A stretch of DNA of 61,383 bases from RCIO01 sp035555795 (lineage in GTDB: Bacteria > Pseudomonadota > Alphaproteobacteria > Rhizobiales > Rhizobiaceae). Below the pieces are notes generated by a model. That model had not been told where the DNA came from and did not search any database. It saw only the letters and a list, made by a program, of their open reading frames with translations. Positions 25,106 through 33,538 of this stretch are shown piece after piece; the first letter of the stretch is position 1; every line of letters begins with the position of its first letter. The stretch is from NCBI GenBank assembly GCA_035555795.1, contig DATMGE010000001.1, positions 1-61,383 of the forward strand, in the 5' to 3' direction. The translations under genes were made by a program, and so were the position numbers.

Positions 25106-26623
25106 ATGACTTTCTCCTTCAAGCGCAGCCTGATGGCGGCCGCAGTGGGCGTCAGCGCCATGACGCTGCTCGCCGGCAGCGGCATGGCCCAGGACAATTC
25201 GACCATCGTCATCGCACAGGCTGTCGACGCCTATTCGATGGATCCCGCCAAGCATTCCAACTTCCCGACCGCGAACATCCTGTTCCAGATCTATGACGGC
25301 CTGGTCGCCGAGGGCGCGAATGGCGAGATCGTGCCGGCCCTGGCCGAATCCTGGAGCAATCCGGACGAGCTGACCTGGCGCTTCAAGCTGCGTGAGGGAG
25401 TGAAGTTCCACAATGGCGAGCCCTTCAATGCCGAGGCGGTGAAGCTCAGCTTCGAGCGTGCGCTCGATCCCGAATTCAAGGCCCCCTACTTCTCGCGCAT
25501 CTCGCACATCAAGGCGGTGGAAGTGGTCGACGACTATACGGTCGACTTCAAGACGGAGAAGCCGTTCCCGACCATGCTGCTGTCGCTCTATGAAGCGTCG
25601 TTCCCCGCGCTCATCGTGCCGCCGGCCTATGCGAAAGAGGATGGCGGCGCGTCGATCGCCGCGCGTCCGGTCGGCACCGGTCCGTACAAGTTCGTCGAAT
25701 GGCTGAAGGACGAGCGCGTCGTGCTGGAAGCCAACCCCGACTATTGGGGCGGCAAGCCGGCGATCGAGAAGGTCGTCTTCCGCCCGATCAAGGAGACGCG
25801 TACCCGCATCGCCGAAATCAGGAGCGGCGGCGCCGACATCATCGTCGACGTACCGCCGGAGGACATCGCCGCGCTGGACGGCGGTGACACCAAGATCAGC
25901 ACCGTCTCCAGCGACTCGCTCTATTTCCTCGCCTTCGACACAACCCGCGACACGCCGCTCAAGGACAAGCGCGTCCGGCAGGCGATCAACTATGCCGTTG
26001 ATGTCGACGCCATCCAGCAGGCGCTGCTGAACGGCATGGGCACGCGCATCGCGCTGACCCTGCCGGCGAACGGCTTCGCCTATGATCCGGCCTGGAAGCC
26101 CTATCCCTATGACCCGGAAAAGGCCAAGCAGCTGCTGGCTGAAGCCGGTTATCCGGACGGCTTCGAGGTTCCCTTCATGTCCCGCAAGGGCCGCTACATG
26201 AAGGATAGCGAGATCGTCGAGGCGACGGCCGGCTTCCTCGCCCGCGTCGGCATCAAGGCCGATATCCAGTATCTGGAGCCGGGTGTGTGGGGGCAGGTTT
26301 CGGAGCGCAAGGGCCGCGAAGGCATCACCTTCCCCGGCTGGAGCGGCCGCGACCCGCAGCTCGTCTGGGCGCCGCTGCTGATCACCGGCCAGTATCAGAG
26401 CTATTACAGCAATCCCGAGCTGGACAAGCTGCTCGAGGCCGGCGCATCGATCATCAATCCGGACGAGCGCAAGGCGATCTACGAGAAGGCCGCGGCAATC
26501 ATCAAGGAAGAGGCGCCGCACCTGCCGATGATCCAGCCCCCGCTCATCTACGCGCTTGACGCCAAGCTGAACTGGACGCCGCGCAGCGACGGCATCATCG
26601 ACCTGCGCAAGGCCCACTTCTAG
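25106..26623 (+). CDS. ABC transporter substrate-binding protein, family 5 (Opp/Dpp type)
   Basis: A 505-residue exported protein: signal peptide KRSLMAAAVGVSAMTLLAGSGMAQ, then the SBP-5 pattern with TIVIAQAVDAYSMDPAKHSN, LAESWSNPDELTWRFKLREGVKFHNGEPFNAEAVKLSFERALDP, PVGTGPYKFVEW and DKRVRQAINYAVDVDAIQQALLNG. Family members bind peptides, nickel, sugars or nucleoside-like molecules. AGAGG lies before the ATG. It is followed by a perfect GC hairpin and then two permease genes, so it is the receptor of this operon's transporter. Ligand specificity is unknown; the neighbouring enzymes suggest a nucleoside-like ligand. Confidence 0.9.
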   Translation: MTFSFKRSLMAAAVGVSAMTLLAGSGMAQDNSTIVIAQAVDAYSMDPAKHSNFPTANILFQIYDGLVAEGANGEIVPALAESWSNPDELTWRFKLREGVKFHNGEPFNAEAVKLSFERALDPEFKAPYFSRISHIKAVEVVDDYTVDFKTEKPFPTMLLSLYEASFPALIVPPAYAKEDGGASIAARPVGTGPYKFVEWLKDERVVLEANPDYWGGKPAIEKVVFRPIKETRTRIAEIRSGGADIIVDVPPEDIAALDGGDTKISTVSSDSLYFLAFDTTRDTPLKDKRVRQAINYAVDVDAIQQALLNGMGTRIALTLPANGFAYDPAWKPYPYDPEKAKQLLAEAGYPDGFEVPFMSRKGRYMKDSEIVEATAGFLARVGIKADIQYLEPGVWGQVSERKGREGITFPGWSGRDPQLVWAPLLITGQYQSYYSNPELDKLLEAGASIINPDERKAIYEKAAAIIKEEAPHLPMIQPPLIYALDAKLNWTPRSDGIIDLRKAHF

Positions 26624-26640
26624 GCTGGGCCAGCTCTTGT

Positions 26641-26661
26641 CGGCCGGCATCGAGCCGGCCG
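26641..26661 (+). terminator. hairpin between binding-protein and permease genes
   Basis: CGGCCGGC (26641-26648) and GCCGGCCG (26654-26661) form a perfect 8-base-pair stem with an ATCGA loop, 17 bases past the binding-protein stop. No T run follows, so it is more likely a 3' stabiliser or partial attenuator than a full terminator. Confidence 0.5.
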
Positions 26662-26697
26662 GCAATCATCCGCGCCGCGACGGAGTTAACCAGGACC

Positions 26698-27618
26698 TTG
26701 GCTGATTTTCTGATTTCCCGATTGCTGTATGCCGCGCTGGTGCTGCTCGGCGTCTCCGTCGCCGTGTTCTTCCTGATCCGGATCGGCGGGGATCCTTCGG
26801 CGCTGTTCCTGCCGCCAGAAGCCTCGCTGGAGGAAATTGCCCGCTTCCGGCATCTCATGGGCTTCGACCGGCCGCTGACGGTGCAGTATTTCGATTTTCT
26901 CGGACGCGCGGTGCAGGGCGATTTTGGCATGTCGCTGCGCTACGACCAGCCGGCGATGAAGCTGGTGCTGGAGCGCATGCCGGCCACGCTTCAGCTCGGT
27001 GCGATGGCGCTCTTCCTGTCGCTGGTCATCTCCATCCCGCTCGCCATCCTTGCGGCCGCCAAGCGTGGTTCGGCCGTCGACCGGGCAAGCCTGCTCGTCT
27101 CGCTCATCGGCCAGAGCTTTCCGGCATTCTGGCTGGCGATCATGCTGATCCTGCTATTTTCCGAGACGTTCCAGCTGCTGCCGCCCTCGGGACGCGGCTC
27201 CTGGCAACAACTCATCATGCCGGCCATCGTGCTCGCCACCTATTCGACCGCCATCATCACCCGCCTGCTGCGCTCGTCCATGATCGAAGTGCTCCAGTCG
27301 GACTATGTGCGCACCGCGCGCGGCAAGGGCGTGAAGGAAGGCCGCATCATCCTCTCGCACGCGCTGCGCAACGCCGCCATTCCCACGCTGACGGTGATCG
27401 GCCTTCAGGTCGGCGCGCTGCTGGGCGGCGCGGTCATCACCGAGGAGGTTTTCGCCTATCCCGGCGTTGGCCGCCTGGCGATCCAGGCCATCGCCAACCG
27501 CGACTTCACCGTGGTTCAGGCCTTCGTGTTGATGATGGCGGCGCTGATCGTGTCGATCAACCTTCTTGTGGACCTTTCCTATGGTCTGCTCGATCCGCGA
27601 CTGAGGAAGGGCAAATGA
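26698..27618 (+). CDS. ABC transporter permease, DppB/OppB type
   Basis: A 306-residue permease beginning with TTG (AGGA just upstream). Visible family features: N-terminal FLISRLLYAALVLLGVSVAVFFLIRIGGDPSALFL, LMGFDRPLTVQYFDFLGRAVQGDFGMSLRY, and the inner-membrane EAA loop YVRTARGKGVKEGRIILSHALRNAAIPTLTVIGLQVGALLGGAVITEEVFAYPGVG. It has six predicted helices and pairs with the next permease; their genes overlap by 4 bases. Confidence 0.9.
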   Translation: MADFLISRLLYAALVLLGVSVAVFFLIRIGGDPSALFLPPEASLEEIARFRHLMGFDRPLTVQYFDFLGRAVQGDFGMSLRYDQPAMKLVLERMPATLQLGAMALFLSLVISIPLAILAAAKRGSAVDRASLLVSLIGQSFPAFWLAIMLILLFSETFQLLPPSGRGSWQQLIMPAIVLATYSTAIITRLLRSSMIEVLQSDYVRTARGKGVKEGRIILSHALRNAAIPTLTVIGLQVGALLGGAVITEEVFAYPGVGRLAIQAIANRDFTVVQAFVLMMAALIVSINLLVDLSYGLLDPRLRKGK

Positions 27619-28469
27619 GGCAGTTCCTCAGACGCTATTCGACGAGCCGCCTCGCCGTGGTCGGCCTGGCGATCGTGCTGGTCGCGGTCTTCGCGGCCGT
27701 GTTCGGCCCGTGGCTGGTGCCTTTCGATCCCAATGCGCAGGACATCCTGCAGCGCCTCAAACCGCCCATGTGGGAGGGTGCCGAGGGCCTGCATCTGCTG
27801 GGCACCGACGCGCTCGGGCGCGATGTTTTCAGCCGCATCGTCGTCGGCGCGCGCGTGTCGATACTCGTGGGCGTCTGCGCCGTCGTCATTTCGAGCCTGG
27901 TCGGCGTCACCTTCGGCCTGATCGCCGGCTATGAGGACAAATATGCCGGCCGGGTTCTGATGATGCTGACCGACATCCAGCTCGCAATCCCCTTCATGGT
28001 GCTCGCGCTCGCCGTGGCGGCGGTTGTGGGGGCGAGCTTGTGGAACATCATCGCGATACTGGGCCTGACCAACTGGGTTCAATATGCCCGCGTCGTGCGC
28101 GCCGAATGCCTCGTGCTGCGCGAGCGCGAATTCGTGCAGGCCGCGCATATGATGGGCATCTCCACCACGCACATCCTGACCCGTCACCTCCTGCCCAATG
28201 TGATGTCGTCGGTGATCGTCATATCGAGCCTGCTGGTGGCGAAGATGATCATCTTCGAATCCTCGCTGAGCTTCCTCGGCCTCGGCGTGCCGCCCGCGAC
28301 GCCCACATGGGGCACGATGATCGCCGAGGGGCGCAACTATATCGGCAATGCATGGTGGGTGGCGACCATTCCCGGCATCGCCATTTTCGTCACCGTCATG
28401 GGCACCAATCTGGTCGGCGACCGGCTGCGCGACCTGCTCGACCCGCGGCTGCGCCAGGTGGAGTCCTGA
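27615..28469 (+). CDS. ABC transporter permease, DppC/OppC type
   Basis: A 284-residue permease overlapping the preceding stop (ATGA). It carries the DppC landmarks LLGTDALGRDVFSRIVVGARVSILVG, the EAA loop REREFVQAAHMMGISTTHILTRHLLPNVMSSVIV, and SSLSFLGLGVPPATPTWGTMIAEGRNYI. It would form the membrane channel with the OppB-type protein and be powered by the fused ATPase at 31358. Confidence 0.9.
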   Translation: MRQFLRRYSTSRLAVVGLAIVLVAVFAAVFGPWLVPFDPNAQDILQRLKPPMWEGAEGLHLLGTDALGRDVFSRIVVGARVSILVGVCAVVISSLVGVTFGLIAGYEDKYAGRVLMMLTDIQLAIPFMVLALAVAAVVGASLWNIIAILGLTNWVQYARVVRAECLVLREREFVQAAHMMGISTTHILTRHLLPNVMSSVIVISSLLVAKMIIFESSLSFLGLGVPPATPTWGTMIAEGRNYIGNAWWVATIPGIAIFVTVMGTNLVGDRLRDLLDPRLRQVES

Positions 28470-28470
28470 G

Positions 28471-29184
28471 ATGAGCGGCGCCAGCTACGAAATCCTCATG
28501 CCGGGCTTTCCGGGTCGTTCCTCCCGCGGCTTCCTCGGCTGGAGCACGATCCTGCTCCTGAAGACCGCGCGGGGGCTGGCACTGTTCGACACCGGCGGCA
28601 GCGGCGACCGGCCCGGCCTGATGGCAGCGCTTCGGGGGAGGGGCATCGAGCCAGACCGGGTCGAAACGGTGATCCTGTCGCACCTGCATTTCGACCATAT
28701 GGCCAATGCCGAATGCTTCCCGAGGGCGGAGATCATCCTGCACGAGGACGAATATGCCTATATGCGCGAACATGGCGCGGCGGACCCGGCAATATCGGTC
28801 TTTCAGGTCGAAGGGCTGCTGCGCAGCGCCCAACTGAGCCTCGTGTCGGGCGAGATCGAGGTCCTGCCGGGCATCCGCATGATCAGGACGCCCGGTCATA
28901 GCGGCGGGCATGTCTCGCTGGCGCTGACGGTCGACGACCGCCGCGTGGTGCTGGCGCAGGACGCGGTGAAGCATCGCGGCGAGCTAGCGTCAGGCCAGTC
29001 GCCCGGCGCCTTCGACGAAGCGGCCGCGAGTGCCAGCATCCGCCGCATCGCCGGCATGGCCGACGTGATCGTGCCGGGCCATGACGGCCCCATCGCCGTT
29101 GAAAACGGCGAATACATCCCTTCCGGCGTTTCCGCCGAAATCTCGCTCACCTTGCGCGAACGGCGCTATCTGCTGGAGGCCTGA
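28471..29184 (+). CDS. metallo-beta-lactamase-fold hydrolase
   Basis: Starting at 28471 (AGGTGGAG upstream, one base after the permease stop) gives 237 residues. The zinc motif H-x-H-x-D-H is SHLHFDHM (H71, H73, D75, H76); further ligands are GHSGGHVSL, a metal-bridging Asp in LAQDAVKH, and PGHDGPI. The pattern is like that of AHL lactonases and similar lactone or ester hydrolases, though quorum quenching is not implied. In this operon it may open a lactone or lactam formed from the imported compound. It follows the permease genes and precedes the second amidohydrolase by one base. Confidence 0.85.
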   Translation: MSGASYEILMPGFPGRSSRGFLGWSTILLLKTARGLALFDTGGSGDRPGLMAALRGRGIEPDRVETVILSHLHFDHMANAECFPRAEIILHEDEYAYMREHGAADPAISVFQVEGLLRSAQLSLVSGEIEVLPGIRMIRTPGHSGGHVSLALTVDDRRVVLAQDAVKHRGELASGQSPGAFDEAAASASIRRIAGMADVIVPGHDGPIAVENGEYIPSGVSAEISLTLRERRYLLEA

Positions 29185-29185
29185 G

Positions 29186-30484
29186 ATGGCGACGCTGCTC
29201 CACAATGCCTTCATCTGCACCGGCCGCCCCGGCGGCTTCTTCAAGGACGGCGCGATCCTGATCCGCGACGGCCGGATCGATTGGATCGGCAACCTTGACG
29301 ATCTGCCGGAGCAAGGTCAGGCGGTCCGGCGCGAAGACCTCGGCGGCCGCGTTGTCATCCCCGGTCTGATCAACACCCATGCCCATGGCGGGCTTTCCAC
29401 CCACCGTTGCAGCTGCGACGATGGCGACCTGTTTCAGTGGGCGGCCGCGCTTGCGCCGCACACCTCCCACCTGACCGTCGAGGATAACCGGCGCGGTTGC
29501 TATCTCGCCATCATGGACATGGTGCGCAACGGCATCACCACCGCCTGCGACTGCACGCGCTACGGCGCCGGCGTGTTCGCCGATGTCGCCAGCGAAATCG
29601 GCATGCGCTCGCTGAGCGGCGCGCTGGCGAATTCGCCGGAGCTGCGCAAGGCCGGACGGCCGAACTGGCCGCTGGCGCTCGAAGAGACCGAGGCCGCCAT
29701 GGAAAAGCATGCCGGCAACGGGCTGGCGCGTTTCTATCTCGGCGGCCATTCGCCCTATAGCTGCACGCCGGAGCTGCTGCGTGAAGTCAAGCGCGAGGCC
29801 GACCGGCTCGACCTGCCCTTCGTCATCCATCTCGCCGAAAACAGGCGCGAAAACGAGATGGTCGCGGAACGCTACGGCCTGACGTCCACCGGCTGGCTGC
29901 ACGACCTCGGCCTGCTCGACCGCCGCGCCATCCTCGCCCATTGCGTCTGGTTGGATGAGGCCGACATGGACATCCTCGCGCGAACCGGCGCCGGCGTGGC
30001 GCACAACCCGGCCAGCAATGCCAAGCTCGCCAGCGGCATCGCGCCCGTGCCGGCGCTGCGCCGGCTGGGCGTGCCCGTCGGCCTCGGCACCGACAGCACG
30101 CTGAGCAACAATTGCCTCGATCTCTTCCAGGAAATGAAGCTGTCGGTGCTGCTCCAGCGCGCCGCTTCGCTCGACGGCTTCATCATGAACGCCGAGGACG
30201 CCTTCACCATGGCGACGGTCGAAGGCGCGCGGGTGCTGAACTGGGACGACGAGATCGGCAGCCTCGAAGCCGGCAAGCAGGCCGATCTCGTCATCCTCGA
30301 TATCGACCACCCGCTCGGCCTCACCGCCCAGCGCGTGCTGTCGGACGTGGTCTACCACGCCGGCCCACAGCACGTCTCCGGCGTGATGGTCGCCGGCCGC
30401 ATGATCTTCCGGGACGGAAAGCTGCTGCTCGTCGACGAGCCGGCCATCCGCGCTGAAATCCACCAACATTATGCACAACACTGA
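29186..30484 (+). CDS. ATZ/TRZ-type amidohydrolase (MTA/SAH deaminase-like) 2
   Basis: A 432-residue amidohydrolase starting at 29186 one base after the upstream stop. The metal site is intact: INTHAHGG (H65, H67), LPFVIHLAENRREN, ILAHCVWLDEADM, AHNPASNAKLASGIAPV and GLGTDSTLSNN. This set resembles 5'-methylthioadenosine/S-adenosylhomocysteine deaminases more closely than guanine deaminases, which is my reading of the family. It would convert a 6-amino purine nucleoside to the 6-oxo form. It abuts the phosphorylase gene, suggesting consecutive steps. It is a paralogue of the amidohydrolase at 21498 with the first metal ligands at the same residue numbers. Confidence 0.85.
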   Translation: MATLLHNAFICTGRPGGFFKDGAILIRDGRIDWIGNLDDLPEQGQAVRREDLGGRVVIPGLINTHAHGGLSTHRCSCDDGDLFQWAAALAPHTSHLTVEDNRRGCYLAIMDMVRNGITTACDCTRYGAGVFADVASEIGMRSLSGALANSPELRKAGRPNWPLALEETEAAMEKHAGNGLARFYLGGHSPYSCTPELLREVKREADRLDLPFVIHLAENRRENEMVAERYGLTSTGWLHDLGLLDRRAILAHCVWLDEADMDILARTGAGVAHNPASNAKLASGIAPVPALRRLGVPVGLGTDSTLSNNCLDLFQEMKLSVLLQRAASLDGFIMNAEDAFTMATVEGARVLNWDDEIGSLEAGKQADLVILDIDHPLGLTAQRVLSDVVYHAGPQHVSGVMVAGRMIFRDGKLLLVDEPAIRAEIHQHYAQH

Positions 30485-30503
30485 CCCAGGGACTGGAAAC
30501 AGA

Positions 30504-31334
30504 ATGACACAAGCGCCTGTCGGCCTCATCACGAGCGCAGCATCCGAAAACCTCCTCGCAGACCGCCGCGCGGAGGTCGTTTCCACCCCCTGGGGCGACG
30601 CCACCATCCTTCTGGGGCGGATCGGCGGACGGGAGGCTGCGGTCAACCTGCGCTATGGCGAGAAGCTGACCACGCCCAGCCACAAGATCAACTATCACGC
30701 CAACCTGTTCGCACTGCACGAGCTCGGCGTGGAATCCATCATTTCGCAGAATGCCATCGGCTCGGTGAACCCGGCCATTCGCCCCGGCGACATCGTCATC
30801 TCCGACGATTTCCTCGACAAGACCAAGTCGCGCGCCCAGTCGCTCTACGACGAGAGCGAGTGCTGGGTGCGGGTGGACTTCACTGATCCTTTCTGCCCGC
30901 GCCTGCGCACCACCCTGATCGAGGCGGCGAACAGGCATTCCAACCGCGTCATCCAGCGCGGCACCTTCGTCTGCACGGAAGGGCCGCGCTTCGAGACGCC
31001 GGCGGAAATCCGCGCCTATGCGATGGAGGGAGGCGATATCGTCGGCACGCCGCTGGTGCCGGAAGTCGTCTTCGCCCGCGAGCTGGAAATGTGCTTCGCC
31101 TCGATCGCGCCAGTCATCAATTTCGGCGCCGGCATGGCCCCGGCGGTGGTCCATTTCGGCCCCGGCAGCATGAACGAGATCTATTACAAGGAAGGCCTGC
31201 ACGACCTGATCGAGAAGACGCTGATCGACGCCATCGCCGGCGTCTCTGATGAACGCGGCTGCACCTGCGGCCGCGCGCTGGAAGGCGGCTTCCACGGCCA
31301 GCCGCCGGCATGGCTGAAGCGCAAGATCGCCTGA
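30504..31334 (+). CDS. MTA/purine nucleoside phosphorylase-family protein
   Basis: The start at 30504 gives 276 residues; an ATG at 30471 that overlaps the previous gene is possible. The PNP/MTAP signature is clear: SHKINYHANLFALHELGVESIISQNAIGSVNPAIRPGDIVISDDFLD, then FVCTEGPRFETPAEIRAYAMEGGDIVGTPLVPEVVFARELEMCFASIAPVINFGAGM. These enzymes split nucleosides with phosphate into base and ribose-1-phosphate. At the base-specificity position Asn206 (INFG) replaces the Asp of true MTA phosphorylases, which fits a 6-oxopurine substrate. The C-terminus has an odd CTCG pair. It probably acts after the deaminase encoded just upstream. Confidence 0.85.
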   Translation: MTQAPVGLITSAASENLLADRRAEVVSTPWGDATILLGRIGGREAAVNLRYGEKLTTPSHKINYHANLFALHELGVESIISQNAIGSVNPAIRPGDIVISDDFLDKTKSRAQSLYDESECWVRVDFTDPFCPRLRTTLIEAANRHSNRVIQRGTFVCTEGPRFETPAEIRAYAMEGGDIVGTPLVPEVVFARELEMCFASIAPVINFGAGMAPAVVHFGPGSMNEIYYKEGLHDLIEKTLIDAIAGVSDERGCTCGRALEGGFHGQPPAWLKRKIA

Positions 31335-31357
31335 CCATCCCACGGACAGCAACCGCC

Positions 31358-33202
31358 ATGAGCAACAGGGCCCCACAGATGACGCCAGCCGAAGATGAAA
31401 AGCCCGTCCTGTCGGTACAAGGGCTCACGACATCCTTTCTTGTCGACGGCTCGTGGCGGCCGGTCGTGCGCGATCTGTCCTTCGACGTGATGCCGGGCGA
31501 GACGCTGGCGATCGTGGGCGAGAGCGGCTCGGGCAAGAGCGTCACCTCGCTGTCCATCATGCGGCTGCTTCAGGAAGGGGCGAGCCGGATCGAAGGGGAA
31601 ATCACGCTCGGCGGGCGCGACCTGCTCGCCCTGCCGGAGCGCGAGATGCGCCATGTGCGCGGGCGCGGCATGGCGATGATCTTTCAGGAGCCGATGACCT
31701 CGCTGAACCCGATCTTCACCATTGGCGAGCAGCTTGTCGAGGCGTTGACCTGCCACGGCGAAATGGGGATGGACGCGGCGCGGGAAGAGGCGCTGCGCCT
31801 CATGCAGAAGGTGCGCATACCCAATGCGCAGGCGCGGCTGGACGAATATCCGCACCAGTTCTCGGGCGGCATGCGGCAGCGGGTGATGATCGCCATGGCG
31901 CTCGCCGCCAAGCCCAAGCTGCTCATCGCCGACGAACCGACGACCGCGCTCGACGTGACTATCCAGGGCCAGATCCTCGACCTCATCAAGACCTTGCAGG
32001 CCGAGGAAGGCATGTCGGTGCTGTTCATCACGCATGACATGGGCGTGGTCGCCGAGATCGCCGACCGCGTGGTCGTCATGTATCGCGGCGAGGCGGTGGA
32101 AACGGGTTCGACCCAGGATATCTTCCACCACGGCAAGCACCCCTATACACGCGCGCTCCTGTCCGCCGTGCCGCGGCTTGGCTCGATGAAGGAGCAGGCA
32201 TTGCCGAAGCGCTTTCCGGTGGTCGATATCGTGACCGGGAAAAGCGCGGAACCGGCCACGGTCGCCGGCACGGTGGACCGTTCGGCCCGGCCGGTGCTGG
32301 AGGTCAGGAACCTCGTCACGCGGTTCAGCACCGCTGGCGGGCTGTTCAAGCGCAGCAATGGCGCCGTCCATGCCGTCGAAAACGTTTCCTTCGAGCTGTT
32401 CCAGGGCGAGACGCTGGCACTGGTTGGCGAATCCGGCTGCGGCAAGTCCACCACCGGACGTTCGATCACCCGGCTCGTCGAGCCCGATCGCGGCAACGTC
32501 ACGGTCGACGGCGTCGATATGCGCAGCCTCGGCAAGCGCGCGCTGCGCCGCACGCGCCGCAATATCCAGATGATCTTCCAGGACCCGTTCGCCAGCCTGA
32601 ACCCGCGCATGACGGTCGGCGCGGCAATCGCGGAACCGTTCCTCGAACACGGGCTCGGAACGCGGGCGCAAGCGCGCGAAAAGGTGGCGGATCTGCTGAG
32701 CCGTGTCGGTCTCTCACCCGACGTGATGGGCCGCTATCCGCATGAATTCTCGGGCGGCCAGCGCCAGCGCATCTGTATTGCGCGGGCGCTGGCGCTCGAC
32801 CCCAAGATCATCGTGGCCGACGAGAGCGTCTCGGCCCTGGATGTCTCGATCAAGGCGCAGGTCTGCAACCTGCTGATGGACCTCCAGCAGAGCCTGCGGC
32901 TTTCATATCTCTTCATCTCGCACGACATGGCCGTGGTGGAGCGCATCAGCCATCGGGTGGCCGTGATGCATCTGGGCGAGATCGTCGAGATCGGCCCGCG
33001 CGCCGCCGTCTTCGACAATCCGCGGCATCCGTATACGCGCAAGCTGATGGAGGCGGTGCCGGTTCCCGACCCATCGCGCCGCTTCATCCGCCGCAGCAAT
33101 GATGTGGACGAGCTCAAGAGCCCGGTGCGTCCTGCCGGCTATGAACCGCCGGAACGCATTTACCAGGAAGTCGGCGCGGGTCATTTCGTCCAGTTGCAAT
33201 GA
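31358..33202 (+). CDS. ABC transporter ATP-binding protein with two fused ATPase domains (OppD-OppF type)
   Basis: A 614-residue protein holding two complete ATPase domains. Domain 1 (about 20-270): Walker A GESGSGKS, signature FSGGMRQRV, Walker B LLIADEPTTALD. Domain 2 (about 320-570): GESGCGKST, FSGGQRQRI, IIVADESVSALD. Each ends with the oligopeptide-transporter C-terminal segment (HPYTRALLSAVPRLG; HPYTRKLMEAVPVPDP). Fused pairs of this kind (GsiA-like) drive glutathione or peptide importers. It is the last gene of the operon and completes the transporter with the binding protein at 25106 and permeases at 26698-28469. An ATG at 31310 is a possible earlier start. Confidence 0.9.
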   Translation: MSNRAPQMTPAEDEKPVLSVQGLTTSFLVDGSWRPVVRDLSFDVMPGETLAIVGESGSGKSVTSLSIMRLLQEGASRIEGEITLGGRDLLALPEREMRHVRGRGMAMIFQEPMTSLNPIFTIGEQLVEALTCHGEMGMDAAREEALRLMQKVRIPNAQARLDEYPHQFSGGMRQRVMIAMALAAKPKLLIADEPTTALDVTIQGQILDLIKTLQAEEGMSVLFITHDMGVVAEIADRVVVMYRGEAVETGSTQDIFHHGKHPYTRALLSAVPRLGSMKEQALPKRFPVVDIVTGKSAEPATVAGTVDRSARPVLEVRNLVTRFSTAGGLFKRSNGAVHAVENVSFELFQGETLALVGESGCGKSTTGRSITRLVEPDRGNVTVDGVDMRSLGKRALRRTRRNIQMIFQDPFASLNPRMTVGAAIAEPFLEHGLGTRAQAREKVADLLSRVGLSPDVMGRYPHEFSGGQRQRICIARALALDPKIIVADESVSALDVSIKAQVCNLLMDLQQSLRLSYLFISHDMAVVERISHRVAVMHLGEIVEIGPRAAVFDNPRHPYTRKLMEAVPVPDPSRRFIRRSNDVDELKSPVRPAGYEPPERIYQEVGAGHFVQLQ

Positions 33203-33217
33203 GGATGGCGGGCCGCG

Positions 33218-33430
33218 TCAGGTGCTGGCGTCTGGCCCGCGCTGCGCGCCGTCCCGAAGTCCGGCTTGTCGGGCTTCGCTGCGTTCCTCGTCGACCCTCT
33301 CCACCAGGCCCATGCCAAGAGGCGGCTTCTCGTTCTCTGCTGCCTTCTGGGAGAATTCATCGCGCGGATCCGGGCCGGTGAGTGTCTGGAGTTTCTGCAC
33401 GCCGGTTTCATAAGCGGGTTTGTCGTTCAT
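33218..33430 (-). CDS. small hypothetical protein (70 residues)
   Basis: A short frame with an ATG at 33430 and GGAGAAG eight bases upstream. The product is hydrophilic and charged (KPAYETGVQKLQTLTGPDPRDEF, then EERSEARQAGLRDG) with no membrane segment or known domain. It lies in the 336-base gap between the fused ATPase gene and the DUF421 gene, so without it the gap would be empty. Its reality rests on the ribosome site alone. Confidence 0.4.
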   Translation of the reverse strand: MNDKPAYETGVQKLQTLTGPDPRDEFSQKAAENEKPPLGMGLVERVDEERSEARQAGLRDGAQRGPDAST

Positions 33431-33538
33431 GGCTGCTTCTCCGGTTTCGAGGGCAACAGATCATGAAGCCAATGGTTCCCGTCTCCGGAACGCTGGACCG
33501 TTCCGGGCGTTCTGGCTTGCCATCACGGGAGCCGCGCC

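Noticed and set aside
22949..26665. A very long minus-strand open frame (over 1200 codons) opposite the GH42-like and binding-protein genes
   Set aside because: It is an antisense shadow of well-supported plus-strand genes in high-GC DNA; its product has no domain pattern and no ribosome site.
28471..29184. Quorum-quenching lactonase as a firm call for the metallo-hydrolase
   Set aside because: H-x-H-x-D-H is shared by many hydrolases, no luxI/luxR genes are nearby, and the operon context points to a catabolic role.
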